Shown here: piece after piece, positions 1 to 8,745 of the stretch
How the letters are laid out: each line of letters starts with the position of its first letter
How positions within the stretch are numbered: the first letter of the stretch is position 1
DNA from: Miltoncostaea sp963823515
GTDB taxonomy: Bacteria > Actinomycetota > Thermoleophilia > Miltoncostaeales > Miltoncostaeaceae
DNA length: 64,000 nucleotides
Assembly: GCA_963823515.1 (NCBI GenBank)
Contig: CAWGMB010000004.1
Span: 186,001-250,000, forward strand
Direction of reading: 5' to 3'
Position numbers and translations under genes: made by a program
The notes under the pieces: generated by a model
The model's input: the letters and a program-made list of their open reading frames with translations, nothing else
The model's database searches: none
What the model was told of the DNA's origin: nothing

Positions 1-630
1 CACCAGGAACCCGGCGCAGATGAATGCCGCGACGTACATGTGGGCGAACGTGTAACCGGCCGCGCCGTTGAAGATGACCGACCAGACATCGACGTCGACG
101 ACCTCGCCGGCGGCGTCGGTGGTGAATCCGCCGGGCTGATTCATCCAGCCGTTGGCCGAGAGCACCATGAAGGCCCCGCCGAGCCCGCAGAGCGGAATCG
201 GCACTCCGCTCCAGAAGTGCGCCCAGGGGCTCAGGCGCCGCCACCCGTAGATATAGATCGAGATGAAGATCGCCTCGAGGAAGAAGAAGATGCCCTCGAG
301 CGCGAAGGCGATGCCGATCACGTCCCCGAACCGGTCGAAGAGGCCCGGCCAGAGCATCCCCATCTCGAAGCTGAGGACGGTGCCGGTGACCGCCCCGACC
401 GCGAAGGTCACGGCGGCGACCTTCGACCACCGCTCGGCGAGCCGCATGTAGTCCGCGTCGTCCCGGCGCAGCCCCAGGTAGTTGGCCATGAGCATCAGGA
501 GCGGGAAGACCACTCCGAGGGGGACCAGGATGATGTGCACGCCGAGCGTGAAGGCCATCTGGCTCCGGGCGGGGAGCAGCTGACCGGGCGCGTCGGCCGC
601 GGCGAGGGCGAGTGCGTCCGCCATGCTCAT
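1..630 (-). CDS. cydA: Cytochrome bd ubiquinol oxidase subunit I, N-terminal part (runs off the window)
   Basis: Reading the minus strand from 630 gives an open frame of 210 codons that leaves the window at base 1. It begins MSMADALALAAADAPG and continues with the CydA N-terminal helix SQMAFTLGVHIILVPLGV, whose His matches the high-spin haem ligand near the N terminus of the family. Later come hydrophobic helices with FALEGIFFFLEA and the AHMYVAAF segment. The family is a membrane quinol:O2 oxidoreductase with high oxygen affinity. GAAGG lies 3 nt before the ATG at 630 but 9 nt before the in-frame ATG at 624, so 624 may be the true start. The C-terminal half and cydB lie outside. The gene is divergent from the 852 ORF. 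Identity is certain from sequence; physiology is family knowledge. Confidence 0.93.
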   Translation of the reverse strand, partial: MSMADALALAAADAPGQLLPARSQMAFTLGVHIILVPLGVVFPLLMLMANYLGLRRDDADYMRLAERWSKVAAVTFAVGAVTGTVLSFEMGMLWPGLFDRFGDVIGIAFALEGIFFFLEAIFISIYIYGWRRLSPWAHFWSGVPIPLCGLGGAFMVLSANGWMNQPGGFTTDAAGEVVDVDVWSVIFNGAAGYTFAHMYVAAFICAGFLV

Positions 631-696
631 GTGCCTTCGGCGCCCCTTCCGATGCGTCGGTCGGTGGTCCCGCCGCGGGACACGGGGGACGGTACA

Positions 697-721
697 GGTG
701 GCCGGTGGCCGGTGGCCGGTG
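697..721. repeat. GGTGGCC 7-bp tandem repeat, about 3.5 copies
   Basis: Three perfect copies of GGTGGCC plus a partial fourth lie in the divergent intergenic region between cydA and the chimeric MFS ORF. No protein-coding frame uses it. It may only be a replication-slippage tract; a regulatory role is not supported. Confidence 0.7.
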
Positions 722-851
722 TCCCGCCCGCGGCGCGGCGGGGGCCGTCCGTGCGCCTCCGGGCCGCCCGGTCCTCGCCGTCGCCCCGCGACCCCGGGTT
801 CATCCGCGCACCTGATCCGCGCGCCGTGGCGGCGCGTGTGCTCTCCTGGCG

Positions 852-1625
852 ATGATGAGTCCCGATCACGTGGTGGGGCGAGACGCCGGGGCTCCCGATG
901 CGGCCGGGACCGCGCGGGACGGTGGATCGCCGCGGCGTCGGTGGCGCGCGCTCATGCTCATCGCCGCCGTCCAGGTGCTGGTCATGAGCGTCTGGTTCAG
1001 CGCGTCCGCGGTGATCCCCTCGCTCCGGGACGCCTGGGGGATCTCGTCGGGTGAGGCCTCCTGGCTGACCGGCGCCGTGCAGATCGGCTTCGTCGTCGGT
1101 GCTCTGGCATCGGCACTCCTCACCCTCGCCGACCGGGTCCCGGCGCGCATCCTCATCGCCGTGTGCGCGGCGGGCGCCGCCGGCACGAACGCGGCGGTCG
1201 CGCTGTTCGCCGGCGGGATCGAGCTCGCCGTGCCGCTGCGGTTCCTGACGGGCGTGTTCCTGGCCGGCGTCTACCCGGTGGGGATGAAGCTGATGGCATC
1301 GTGGTTCGTCCGCGGGCGGGGGCTCGCGAGGCTGACCGGCGCCGTGCAGATCGGCTTCGTCGTCGGTGCTCTGGCATCGGCACTCCCCACCCTCGCCGAC
1401 CGGGTCCCGGCGCGCATCCTCATCGCCGTGTGCGCGGCGCCACTGGCCGTCAGCACGCCCGATCCCGTCCTCTGCGCGGAATGCGGAAACGTCTTCGGCG
1501 GTGGCGCGGAGGCGGGTACGGTGTGCCCCTACTGCACGGGGTCTCTGCATCCCCTCCCCGCCGCTCGCCAAGCGCTGGGCGGGGTGCCCCCGGACATCGA
1601 CTCCTCGACGGGAGGCGCGCAATGA
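852..1625 (+). CDS. Chimeric ORF: truncated MFS permease with internal duplication and zinc-ribbon tail
   Basis: The first ~155 residues are the N-terminal helices of an MFS transporter (VLVMSVWFSASAVIPSLRD, then a SWLTGAVQIGFVVGAL helix and GVYPVGMKLMASWFVRGRG). Instead of continuing through helices 5-12, the protein repeats the segment LTGAVQIGFVVGALASAL to ILIAVCAA. It then runs into a soluble tail with two CxxC pairs (CAECGN and CPYCTG), a zinc-ribbon pattern, and stops after 257 residues. The normal family length is about 400. The repeat is in frame (267 bp offset, 89 codons). The stop overlaps the next start as ATGA, so the tail was probably a small zinc-ribbon gene coupled to the downstream regulator. 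The ORF is unlikely to be a working transporter; recombination through the repeat or a misassembly are the alternatives. Confidence 0.7.
   Translation: MMSPDHVVGRDAGAPDAAGTARDGGSPRRRWRALMLIAAVQVLVMSVWFSASAVIPSLRDAWGISSGEASWLTGAVQIGFVVGALASALLTLADRVPARILIAVCAAGAAGTNAAVALFAGGIELAVPLRFLTGVFLAGVYPVGMKLMASWFVRGRGLARLTGAVQIGFVVGALASALPTLADRVPARILIAVCAAPLAVSTPDPVLCAECGNVFGGGAEAGTVCPYCTGSLHPLPAARQALGGVPPDIDSSTGGAQ
1063..1172 (+). repeat. 110-bp direct repeat, copy 1
   Basis: This copy lies in the natural position within the MFS sequence. It differs from copy 2 at 1330-1439 at a single base (T at 1120, C at 1387) and is offset by exactly 267 bp. Confidence 0.92.
1330..1439 (+). repeat. 110-bp direct repeat, copy 2 (at the chimera junction)
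   Basis: This copy is identical to 1063-1172 except for one base. Its left edge joins the MFS codons for RGRGLA and its right edge joins the zinc-ribbon tail, so it marks both breakpoints of the chimera. Near-identity suggests a recent event or an assembly error. Confidence 0.92.
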
Positions 1626-3736
1626 GCGTCCGCAGCATCGTCTCGCTCCGGCTGGGCGGCACCGACGTCCTCGCGGGGCTGCCCCTGCTCGAGCGCCAGG
1701 CGGCGATGTCGATCCTGATGCGCGGTCCGATGGCCCGCTGGGGCGTGGGCTCACACGGTCCGCTCCACACCGGGTCCTCCGGCCTGTCGATGATCAAGTC
1801 GGGCCGCGTCGAGATCGTCGCGACGACCGAGGATGGACGCGATCTCGTGCTCGCCGAGGCAGGCGAGGGCGAGGTGCTCACCTGTCCCCCCACGGGGCTC
1901 GGCGAGGGCGAGGTGATCATGCGCGCCCTCGCCGACACCTGGATCTGCCCCCTCGACAACGCGCACCTGCGCGACCTGGCGGCCTATCCGTCGGTACTCA
2001 CGGGGCTGCTCGAGCAGTGCGTGCTGCGTGTCGAGGAGGCCCAGGCGACCGCCCTGCGCCTCGCCCACCGGCGGGTGGAGGATCGTGTGCTGCTCGCGCT
2101 GCGGGCGCTCGCCTCCCGCGAGTGTCGCGTGACCACCGAGGGGGTCCGCATCGCCCCGATCCTCCATCGCGACCTCGCCCGCGTGGCGGGCGTCACCCGT
2201 CCGGGCGCCACCCAGGCCCTCGCCCATCTCGAGCGCGACGGGTGGCTGCGGCGCGATCCGGACGGCTCCATCCTCCTGACCGGCATGAGCGCGTCGGCCG
2301 CGAGCTGCCGGCGCCCGTCCCAGGTCCCCGCCGACCCTCGCCAAGGTGTTGCGCTCATGAGTCACGACGTCGACCTGATCATCGTCGGGGCCGGGATGGC
2401 GGGGATGAACGCCGCCGCCCGGGCGGTCGATGCCGGTGCGAGCGTGGCGATCATCGAGCGCGGACGCGTCGGCGGGACGTGCCCGATCCGCGGCTGCATA
2501 CCCACGAAGGCCCTGATCCGCAGCGCCGAGGTCGCGCACGAGGTCCGCCGCGCCGGCGAGTTCGGCATCCGGGTGGGCGAGGTGGAGGTCGACTTCGCCG
2601 CCGTCATGGAGCGCGTGCGCGGGATCATCGATCGTGGGGCGCGGGGTGCCCAGGGCTGGCTCGAGTCCCTCGAGGGCCTGGAGTTGATCGCCGGCGAGGC
2701 CGAGATCGACGGGCCGCAGAGCGTGCGCGTGGACGGCCGCGTGCTGTCGGCGCCCAGCATCGTCATCGCCAGCGGCGCCGAGCCCGGCGTCGTCCCGATC
2801 CCGGGGCTCGACGTCACGCCGCACATGACGAGCGACGACGTCCTCGCCCTCGACGAGCTGCCGGCGAGCCTGCTCGTGGTCGGAGCCGGGCCGATCGCCC
2901 TCGAGCTCGGGCAGGCGCTCGGGCGCCTGGGCACCCAGGTGACCATGGTCGAGGTGGCGCCCTCCTTCCTGCCGGGAGCCGAGCCCGAGCTCGCCGAGGC
3001 CCTCCACGGGTTCCTCGAGGAGGAGGGCCTTCGCATATTCACCGGCGTCACGATCCACGGCGTCGAGCCCGTCCCGGGCGGCGGCGTGCGGATGCGGCTG
3101 GCGCACGCCGGAGCCGACCGCTCGCTCGAGGCCGCCGGCCTCCTGGTCGCCGCGGGCCGGTCGGCGAGCGTCGAGGCCCTGCGCCTCGCCGCGGCCGGCG
3201 TCGAGGGCGATCGCCGGGGCATCCCGGTGGATTCGCGTCTGCGCACCAGCGCCGACACGATCTGGGCCGCCGGCGACGTGCTCGGACCGTCGTGGGGCCA
3301 GTTCACCCACGTCGCCCGTCGCCAGGGCGTCGACGTCGCCGAGAACGCGATGGGGATCGACCCCCATGACGTCCCCCGCGACGTCGGACCGCGCGCGATC
3401 TTCACCGACCCCGAGCTCGTCTCGATCGGCCTCACCGAGGCCGCCGCGCGCGAGGCGGGCCACGCGGTGCGGATCGGCTCAGGCACGTTCAGCGGCGGCA
3501 AGGCCCGCGCCTGGGGTGAGGAGCGGGGGATGGTGAAGGTGATCGCCGAGGACGGCACCGGACGGCTCCTGGGCGCCCACGTGCTCGCCTACCACGGCGC
3601 CGATCTGATCCATCCGATCGCCGTGGCCATGCAGGCCGGCGACGGCGACGGCGGCCCGATCGCCCGCGCCTTCCACGTCCACCCGACCCTCGGGGAAGTG
3701 GTCAAGGCGGCCGTGGAGCGCAGCCAACCGGGCTGA
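1622..3736 (+). CDS. Crp/Fnr-type regulator fused in frame to a dihydrolipoamide dehydrogenase-like FAD oxidoreductase
   Basis: The frame is open from the ATG at 1622 to the stop at 3734, 704 residues. Residues ~1-225 are a Crp/Fnr family protein: a cyclic-nucleotide-like sensor fold, a dimer helix and an HTH (ILHRDLARVAGVTRPGATQAL). No Cys cluster for an Fnr iron-sulfur centre is visible. From residue 246 (in-frame ATG at 2357, AAGG about 10 nt upstream) a complete class I pyridine nucleotide-disulfide oxidoreductase follows. It has the FAD loop VGAGMAGMNAA, the redox pair GGTCPIRGCIPTK, a second nucleotide loop VGAGPIALELG, AAGDV and the dimer-interface HPTLGE. Either this is a true fusion or the upstream stop was lost and the 2357 start still makes a separate ~459-residue enzyme. 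A redox-sensing or mercuric-reductase-like role is inference. Confidence 0.8.
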   Translation: MSVRSIVSLRLGGTDVLAGLPLLERQAAMSILMRGPMARWGVGSHGPLHTGSSGLSMIKSGRVEIVATTEDGRDLVLAEAGEGEVLTCPPTGLGEGEVIMRALADTWICPLDNAHLRDLAAYPSVLTGLLEQCVLRVEEAQATALRLAHRRVEDRVLLALRALASRECRVTTEGVRIAPILHRDLARVAGVTRPGATQALAHLERDGWLRRDPDGSILLTGMSASAASCRRPSQVPADPRQGVALMSHDVDLIIVGAGMAGMNAAARAVDAGASVAIIERGRVGGTCPIRGCIPTKALIRSAEVAHEVRRAGEFGIRVGEVEVDFAAVMERVRGIIDRGARGAQGWLESLEGLELIAGEAEIDGPQSVRVDGRVLSAPSIVIASGAEPGVVPIPGLDVTPHMTSDDVLALDELPASLLVVGAGPIALELGQALGRLGTQVTMVEVAPSFLPGAEPELAEALHGFLEEEGLRIFTGVTIHGVEPVPGGGVRMRLAHAGADRSLEAAGLLVAAGRSASVEALRLAAAGVEGDRRGIPVDSRLRTSADTIWAAGDVLGPSWGQFTHVARRQGVDVAENAMGIDPHDVPRDVGPRAIFTDPELVSIGLTEAAAREAGHAVRIGSGTFSGGKARAWGEERGMVKVIAEDGTGRLLGAHVLAYHGADLIHPIAVAMQAGDGDGGPIARAFHVHPTLGEVVKAAVERSQPG

Positions 3737-3875
3737 GGTTCGGCGGGCGCGACCTCAGTGGGCGGCGGGGCCGCGGATCCCGAGCTGCGCCGCCCGCTCC
3801 ACCGATGCCCTGCCGCTGTCGTGGAGGGCGCCGTCGTCTCGGCGATCGAGCGTGGCACCGCCCCGCCCGCCGGGC

Positions 3876-5009
3876 TCAGGGGCGAACGGCGCCGACGTAG
3901 TCGCTGCGGGCGCTCATGCTCGACACCTTGACCACGTCCCCGGTCTGCGGGGCGTTCACGTACTGCCCTCCGCCGATGTAGATGCCCATGTGGCCCAGGC
4001 CTCGGTAGAAGACCAGATCGCCGACCTGCAGCTGGGACGCCGGCACCTTCGGGAAGGCGTTCCAGATGGCGACGGTGTAGTGCGGGACGCTCTTGCCGAT
4101 CTGGGCGTACGCGTAGGAGGCGAGCCCGCTGCAATCGAAGCCCGTCGAGGGGGACGCCCCGCCCCAGCGGTACGGGACGCCCAGGTACCTCATCGCGACG
4201 CTCGCCGCGGTCGCGTTGCCGCTGCCGCTGGGCAGGGGCGTGGCAGGGGTGGACGCCGTGGGAGCGGGGGCCCCGGGTGCCGTCGGCGTCGCGGCCGGCG
4301 CGGGCGTGGCCGGCGAGGGTGTAGCCGGCGTCGTGGGCGAGGTGACGGTTGACGCGGTGGCCGCCTGGCGCTGACGTGCGAGCTCCGCCCGCGCGGCCGC
4401 CGCGCGGCGCTCCCGGGCGCGGTCGGCGGCGAGGAGGCGGCCGAGATCACCGCGTGCGCTCTCGAGGACCACCCGCCGCTGGGCGAGCAGGGCCTCCACG
4501 GCCTGCGTCTGGCGTCGTGCCTCGACGACCTCGCGCCGGGACTTCTCGCGGTCGGCGATCAAGCCCTCGCGGAGCGCCGCAAGCTTCCCGCGGTTCGCTC
4601 TGAGGCCGCCGACCAGCTCGGCGTCGCTGTCGCCGATCCGCTCCAGCAGGTCGACCTGCTCGATGGCGGCGCTGAGGCTGCCGCTGGTGACGAGCACCTG
4701 TGCGAGCGACGGGTCCGGGGTCGCGTAGATGCCCCGGAGCCGTCGAGCCAGCACGGCTCGCTTCGTGGCGAGACCGCGCGTGGTGGCAGTCAGCGCGCGA
4801 CGGTTCCGGGTGACGCGCTGGGTGGTCTCGGCCAGGCGATACCGCGCGCCGTTGTAGGCCTCCGCCGCATCCTCGACCCGGTGGTCGATCGCCTGGAGCT
4901 CCTGTGTGATCCTCGCGACCTCGGCCTTCTTGTCGGCGATGGTCGCGGGTGCCCCCGCGGTGACTCCGGCGGTGACTCCGGCGGTGACTCCGGCGAGGCT
5001 CAGAGCCAT
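3876..5009 (-). CDS. Secreted NlpC/P60 peptidoglycan endopeptidase with coiled-coil N-terminal region
   Basis: The 377-residue protein has a short hydrophobic start, a long helical coiled coil (residues ~25-205, rich in Ala, Arg, Glu and Leu), a Thr/Pro/Ala linker (~210-260) and a C-terminal NlpC/P60 domain. The catalytic Cys is in STGFDCSGLASYAYAQIG and the His in GLGHMGIYIGGG. This matches the RipA/CwlO-like architecture that cleaves D-Glu-diaminopimelate bonds during cell separation. The ATG at 5009 gives an n-region without positive charge. The codons just upstream read RRITAAA but carry no ATG, GTG or TTG, so the start may be non-canonical. Three 12-bp repeats encode GVTA repeats at the N terminus. 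Confidence 0.9.
   Translation of the reverse strand: MALSLAGVTAGVTAGVTAGAPATIADKKAEVARITQELQAIDHRVEDAAEAYNGARYRLAETTQRVTRNRRALTATTRGLATKRAVLARRLRGIYATPDPSLAQVLVTSGSLSAAIEQVDLLERIGDSDAELVGGLRANRGKLAALREGLIADREKSRREVVEARRQTQAVEALLAQRRVVLESARGDLGRLLAADRARERRAAAARAELARQRQAATASTVTSPTTPATPSPATPAPAATPTAPGAPAPTASTPATPLPSGSGNATAASVAMRYLGVPYRWGGASPSTGFDCSGLASYAYAQIGKSVPHYTVAIWNAFPKVPASQLQVGDLVFYRGLGHMGIYIGGGQYVNAPQTGDVVKVSSMSARSDYVGAVRP
4957..4992. repeat. Three perfect 12-bp tandem copies (GCGGTGACTCCG on + strand)
   Basis: The repeat lies inside the signal-peptide region of the NlpC/P60 gene and encodes three GVTA units on the minus strand. Copy number probably varies without changing the frame. Confidence 0.9.
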
Positions 5010-5443
5010 GGCCGCCGCCGTGATCCTTCTTACCGGGGCGCGGGAGGTCGTCGCACGCCTGTCGGTGTTTCGCCTCAGGACGCGGTTCCTCCGCGTCGCC
5101 GGCGGGGCGACCGCTTACCGCGCGGGCTGATGGTCGAGATGCAGGTCATGCGGCGACGCTACGCCTACCGGCCCGATTCTCCAAGGATCGGCCGGCGAGA
5201 GCTGTTAGCGGTTTGTCAGATCGTCCGGGCTCACGCGCGGAGGGGGCGGCACCATCAGCAGCGTGTCAGCGGCGACGGTCTTCCCGCGCGGGGGGCGGGT
5301 AGTCCGCCCCGCCCCCGCTCCGTGGGCCTCCCGATGGCCCGACACCCGGCAGCCGGGAGCGTGGAGGTGACCCCGGCTCGGTCGGTGCGATCGGGGTGAG
5401 TGCGGGTCCGGCTGATCGGACTCTCGATCGAAAGGGAGCGACC
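5010..5443. other. 434-bp divergent intergenic region
   Basis: This gap separates the start of the minus-strand NlpC/P60 gene from the plus-strand ABC operon and should hold both promoters. No convincing ORF or RNA gene is visible. A small GC hairpin is at 5292-5310 (GGGGCGG/CCGCCCC, 5-nt loop). A relatively AT-rich patch sits around 5198-5222. No clear -35/-10 pair could be assigned. Confidence 0.5.
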
Positions 5444-6286
5444 ATGACCGACGCCGACCTCTCCGGACCGTCGGCCCGGGCCGATTCGCGGCCCGGCGAC
5501 GGTCCGGTCGACTCTGCGCCGGGAGTGGCCGACACGAACGAGTCCGCCCCGGTCGATGCGCGCACCGGCTACGCCGGGACCCGGATCGACCTGGACGGGG
5601 TGTCGAAGCGCTATCGCGTCGGCGAGGTCGATGTGATCGCGATCGACGACATCAACCTCCACGTCGACGAGCGCGCGTTCGTCGTGATCCTCGGCCCCTC
5701 GGGCTGCGGCAAGACGACCCTGCTGAACATGGTCGGAGCACTCGACACGCCCACGTCGGGGTCGGTGCGGATCGCCGGCGTCGACGTGACCGCCGCGACG
5801 CAGGCCGAGCGGGCGGCGCTGCGGCGCCGGACGGTCAGCTTCATCTTCCAGACCTTCAATCTCTTCCCCGGCCTCACCGCGTTCGAGAACGTGAAGTTCG
5901 GCGCCGACGCCTCCCGGCGCCAGGGCGCCGACGCACGGGCCGCCGACGCCCTGGCCAGGGTCGGTCTCGGCGAGCGCCTGCGCCACTTCCCCCATCAGCT
6001 CTCGGGGGGTGAGCAGCAGCGGGTCGCGATCGCCCGCGCGCTGGCGACCGGCAACCCGATCCTGCTCGCCGACGAGCCGACCGGCGAGCTCGACTTCCGC
6101 ACCGGCGTCCAGATCCTCGAGGTCCTCGCCGAGCAGGCCCGGGCCGGGATGACGGTCCTGGTGGTCACCCACAACCGGGAGATCTCCCGGGTCGCCGATC
6201 GCGTGGTCGAGCTCTCGAGCGGCCGCATCGTGGCCGACGGGCCGCCCGCCGGGGGCAGGGCCGAGATCGCCGATCTGCAGTGGTGA
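5444..6286 (+). CDS. ABC transporter ATP-binding protein, MacB/LolD type
   Basis: The 280-residue ATPase has a ~45-residue Asp/Pro-rich N-terminal extension. The nucleotide-binding domain follows: Walker A GPSGCGKTT, a Q-loop in FIFQTFNLFPGLTAFENV, the signature LSGGEQQRVAIARAL, Walker B ILLADEPTGELD and an H-loop TH. Strongest resemblance is to the LolD/MacB/FtsE group, which powers FtsX-like permeases that move substrates already outside the membrane. AAGGGAG sits about 6 nt before the ATG at 5444, which favours it over the in-frame start at 5396. It overlaps the permease gene by 4 nt. Confidence 0.94.
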   Translation: MTDADLSGPSARADSRPGDGPVDSAPGVADTNESAPVDARTGYAGTRIDLDGVSKRYRVGEVDVIAIDDINLHVDERAFVVILGPSGCGKTTLLNMVGALDTPTSGSVRIAGVDVTAATQAERAALRRRTVSFIFQTFNLFPGLTAFENVKFGADASRRQGADARAADALARVGLGERLRHFPHQLSGGEQQRVAIARALATGNPILLADEPTGELDFRTGVQILEVLAEQARAGMTVLVVTHNREISRVADRVVELSSGRIVADGPPAGGRAEIADLQW

Positions 6287-8745
6287 GCACACCGACACCC
6301 GATCTGCCCGACACCCGCTGGCTGTGGCTGCGGTGGTCCTGGCGCGATCTGCGCCAGCACTGGGTGGCGGTCGCGACCATCGCCCTCGTCATGGCCATCG
6401 GCATCGGCGTCTACGCGGGGCTGGGCAGCACCGCGACCTGGCGCCGGGTGTCGAACGACGCGAGCTTCGCCGCCCTGGGGATGCACGACCTGCGCGTGAG
6501 CCTCAGCCCCGGCACCTTCGCCCGGGAGGGGGTGCTCGCGACGGCCGCACGGGGCATCGAGGACGCCGGCTCGGTGACGGTGGCCCGCGAGCGGCTGGTC
6601 GTCGACAGCCAGGTCCAGGCCAGCGCGGGCGCGGAGCCGGTCCTCGTGGTGGCCCGGATCGTCGGCATGGACTTCGGCGCCCACCCCGTGGTCGATGGAG
6701 CATGGGTCGAGGACGGCCGCGCCCCCGACGCCGACGCGCGAGTCCCGTCGGCGCTGCTGGAGGCCAAGTTCGCCGACCACCGCGGCCTGCCGTCCACGGG
6801 TTCGCTGGTCGTCGCCGGCGGTCGCCGGATCGCCTACACCGGGGTCGGGACGATCCCGGAGGACTTCTTCTACGCGGGACCCGAGGGAAGCGTCCTCAGT
6901 GAGGGTGAGCTGGCTCCCGTCTACATTCCGCTGGCGGCTGCGCAGGGCGTCGCCGGGCGCCGAGGCCAGGTCAACGACCTCGTGCTGAGGCTCGCCGACG
7001 GCACGGACCGTGACCGCGTCGAGGCGCAGCTCTCGGGAGCGGTCGATCGGCTGGGAGTCAGCGCCACGGTCTCGACGCGCGACGACGCCGAGGCGGTGCG
7101 CGTCCTCTACGAGGACATCGACAACGACCAGCGTTTCTGGAACGCGCTCGCGGGGCTGGTGCTGGTTGCCGCCGCCCTGGCGGCGTTCAACCTGATCAGC
7201 CGCATCGTCGAGGCCCAGCGACGTGAGATCGGCATCGGCATGGCGCTCGGCGTTCCGCGCTGGAGGCTCTCGATCCGGCCGCTGCTGGTGGGGGCGCAGG
7301 TCGCGCTGCTCGGCACCGTCGCCGGGGTCGGGGTCGGTCTGCTCGTCGGACGGGCCATGCAGGGCCTGCTGGAGTCGGTGCTGCCGCTGCCGGTGCACCT
7401 GACCCCCTTCCAGCTCGGTGTGTTCGGCCAGGGCGCGGCGCTGGGGCTGGTGATCCCGATCGTGGCGAGCGCCATACCGGTGTGGCGCGCGGTGAGGGTG
7501 GAGCCGATCACCGCGATCCGAACCGGTCACCTGACCGCCGGGACGAGCCGCCTCACCGACTGGACCGGCCGCATCCGCCTGCCCGGGTCGAGCCTGACCC
7601 AGATGCCGCTGCGCAACCTCCTGCGGACGCCCCGGCGCACCATCCTCACCGCCGTCAGCGTCGGCGCCGCGATCACCGCGCTGGTCGCTGTGCTGGGGAT
7701 ACTCGACAGCTTCGGGCGGACGATCGACCGCGCCGGCGGCGAGTTCACCAAGGCGGGCCCGGATCGCGTCCTCGTGCAGCTCGACACCTTCTACCCGGCC
7801 GACTCGGCCGTCGTCACCGCCGTCCGCGATGCGCCGGCGGTGGGCGCCGTCGACGCCGGGCTGCGGCTCCCGGTGACCGCGATCGCGAGCGACGGCCGCG
7901 ATGACCTCGAGCTGTTGCTCGGGCTGGCCGACCTCGAGGGCGCCCGATGGGCTCCCACGATCGAGGCGTCCACGCCGGAGGCCGGCGACGGCATCGTGCT
8001 GGCCCGGAAGGCCGCACGGGATCTCGGCGTGGGGCTGGGCGACCTGCTCACCGTGCGGCATCCGGTCCGGCGCGGCCCGGGCGCGTTCGCGCTGGTCGAG
8101 TCGGCGATACCCGTCACCGGGATCCACGCCAACCCCCTGCGCGTCTTCGCGTTCATGGACATCGGCCAGGCCGGCCGGTTCGGGCTGGCGGGCACGGCGA
8201 ACATCCTCGACGCCTACCCGGCGGGGGGCGCGAGCCGCGGCGACCTGCAGCGGGGGGTGTTCGACCTGCCCGGCGTGACCTCGAGCCAGGCCGTGGCCCG
8301 CATCAGCGAGGGCTTCGACGAGGCCCTGGCGCAGTTCGTCGGGATCCTCTTCATCGCCGCCGCGGCCGTGCTGGCGCTCGCGCTCCTGATCGCCTTCAAC
8401 GCCACGAGGATCACGGTCGAGGAGCGGCGTCGCGAGCACGCCACGATGCGCGCCTTCGGCCTCCCCGTCCGCGCCATCATGAGCGTCGTGGTGAGGGAGA
8501 GCGTGCTGGTGGGGGTCGCCGCCACGGCGATCGGGATCGGCGCGGGCCTCGTCTTCCTCGACTGGATGCTGGGATCGCTCGCCAGCACGACGCTCCCGGA
8601 TATCGGCATCGACCGGTATCTGTCGCCCACCACGCTCGCCGTCGCCGCGGCGGTCGGGATCGTCGCCGTCGCGGCGGCCCCGCTCTTCCTCACGAGGCGG
8701 ATCCGGCGCATGGACATCCCCGACACGCTGCGGGTGATGGAATGA
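6283..8745 (+). CDS. FtsX-like ABC transporter permease
   Basis: This 820-residue membrane protein is coupled to the ATPase by a GTGA overlap (another GTG sits at 6280). It has two FtsX-type halves. An N-terminal helix (WVAVATIALVMAIGIGVYAG) is followed by a large extracytoplasmic domain and a helix bundle near residues 290-420. A second extracytoplasmic region (~500-680) and a final bundle (FVGILFIAAAAVLALALLIA onward) follow. Both halves contain FtsX motifs such as RREIGIGMALGVPRW and RREHATMRAFGLPVR. It is likely a lipoprotein- or lipid-handling or mechanotransmission exporter. The following beta-helix gene overlaps it by 4 nt, so that protein may be connected to the transporter. Confidence 0.9.
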   Translation: MSTPTPDLPDTRWLWLRWSWRDLRQHWVAVATIALVMAIGIGVYAGLGSTATWRRVSNDASFAALGMHDLRVSLSPGTFAREGVLATAARGIEDAGSVTVARERLVVDSQVQASAGAEPVLVVARIVGMDFGAHPVVDGAWVEDGRAPDADARVPSALLEAKFADHRGLPSTGSLVVAGGRRIAYTGVGTIPEDFFYAGPEGSVLSEGELAPVYIPLAAAQGVAGRRGQVNDLVLRLADGTDRDRVEAQLSGAVDRLGVSATVSTRDDAEAVRVLYEDIDNDQRFWNALAGLVLVAAALAAFNLISRIVEAQRREIGIGMALGVPRWRLSIRPLLVGAQVALLGTVAGVGVGLLVGRAMQGLLESVLPLPVHLTPFQLGVFGQGAALGLVIPIVASAIPVWRAVRVEPITAIRTGHLTAGTSRLTDWTGRIRLPGSSLTQMPLRNLLRTPRRTILTAVSVGAAITALVAVLGILDSFGRTIDRAGGEFTKAGPDRVLVQLDTFYPADSAVVTAVRDAPAVGAVDAGLRLPVTAIASDGRDDLELLLGLADLEGARWAPTIEASTPEAGDGIVLARKAARDLGVGLGDLLTVRHPVRRGPGAFALVESAIPVTGIHANPLRVFAFMDIGQAGRFGLAGTANILDAYPAGGASRGDLQRGVFDLPGVTSSQAVARISEGFDEALAQFVGILFIAAAAVLALALLIAFNATRITVEERRREHATMRAFGLPVRAIMSVVVRESVLVGVAATAIGIGAGLVFLDWMLGSLASTTLPDIGIDRYLSPTTLAVAAAVGIVAVAAAPLFLTRRIRRMDIPDTLRVME

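Noticed and set aside
5995..8439. An 814-codon open frame on the minus strand opposite the ABC ATPase/permease genes
   Set aside because: Its product is Arg/Gly/His/Asp-rich without motifs and is the mirror of two clearly identified genes; high-GC coding DNA routinely leaves the opposite strand open.
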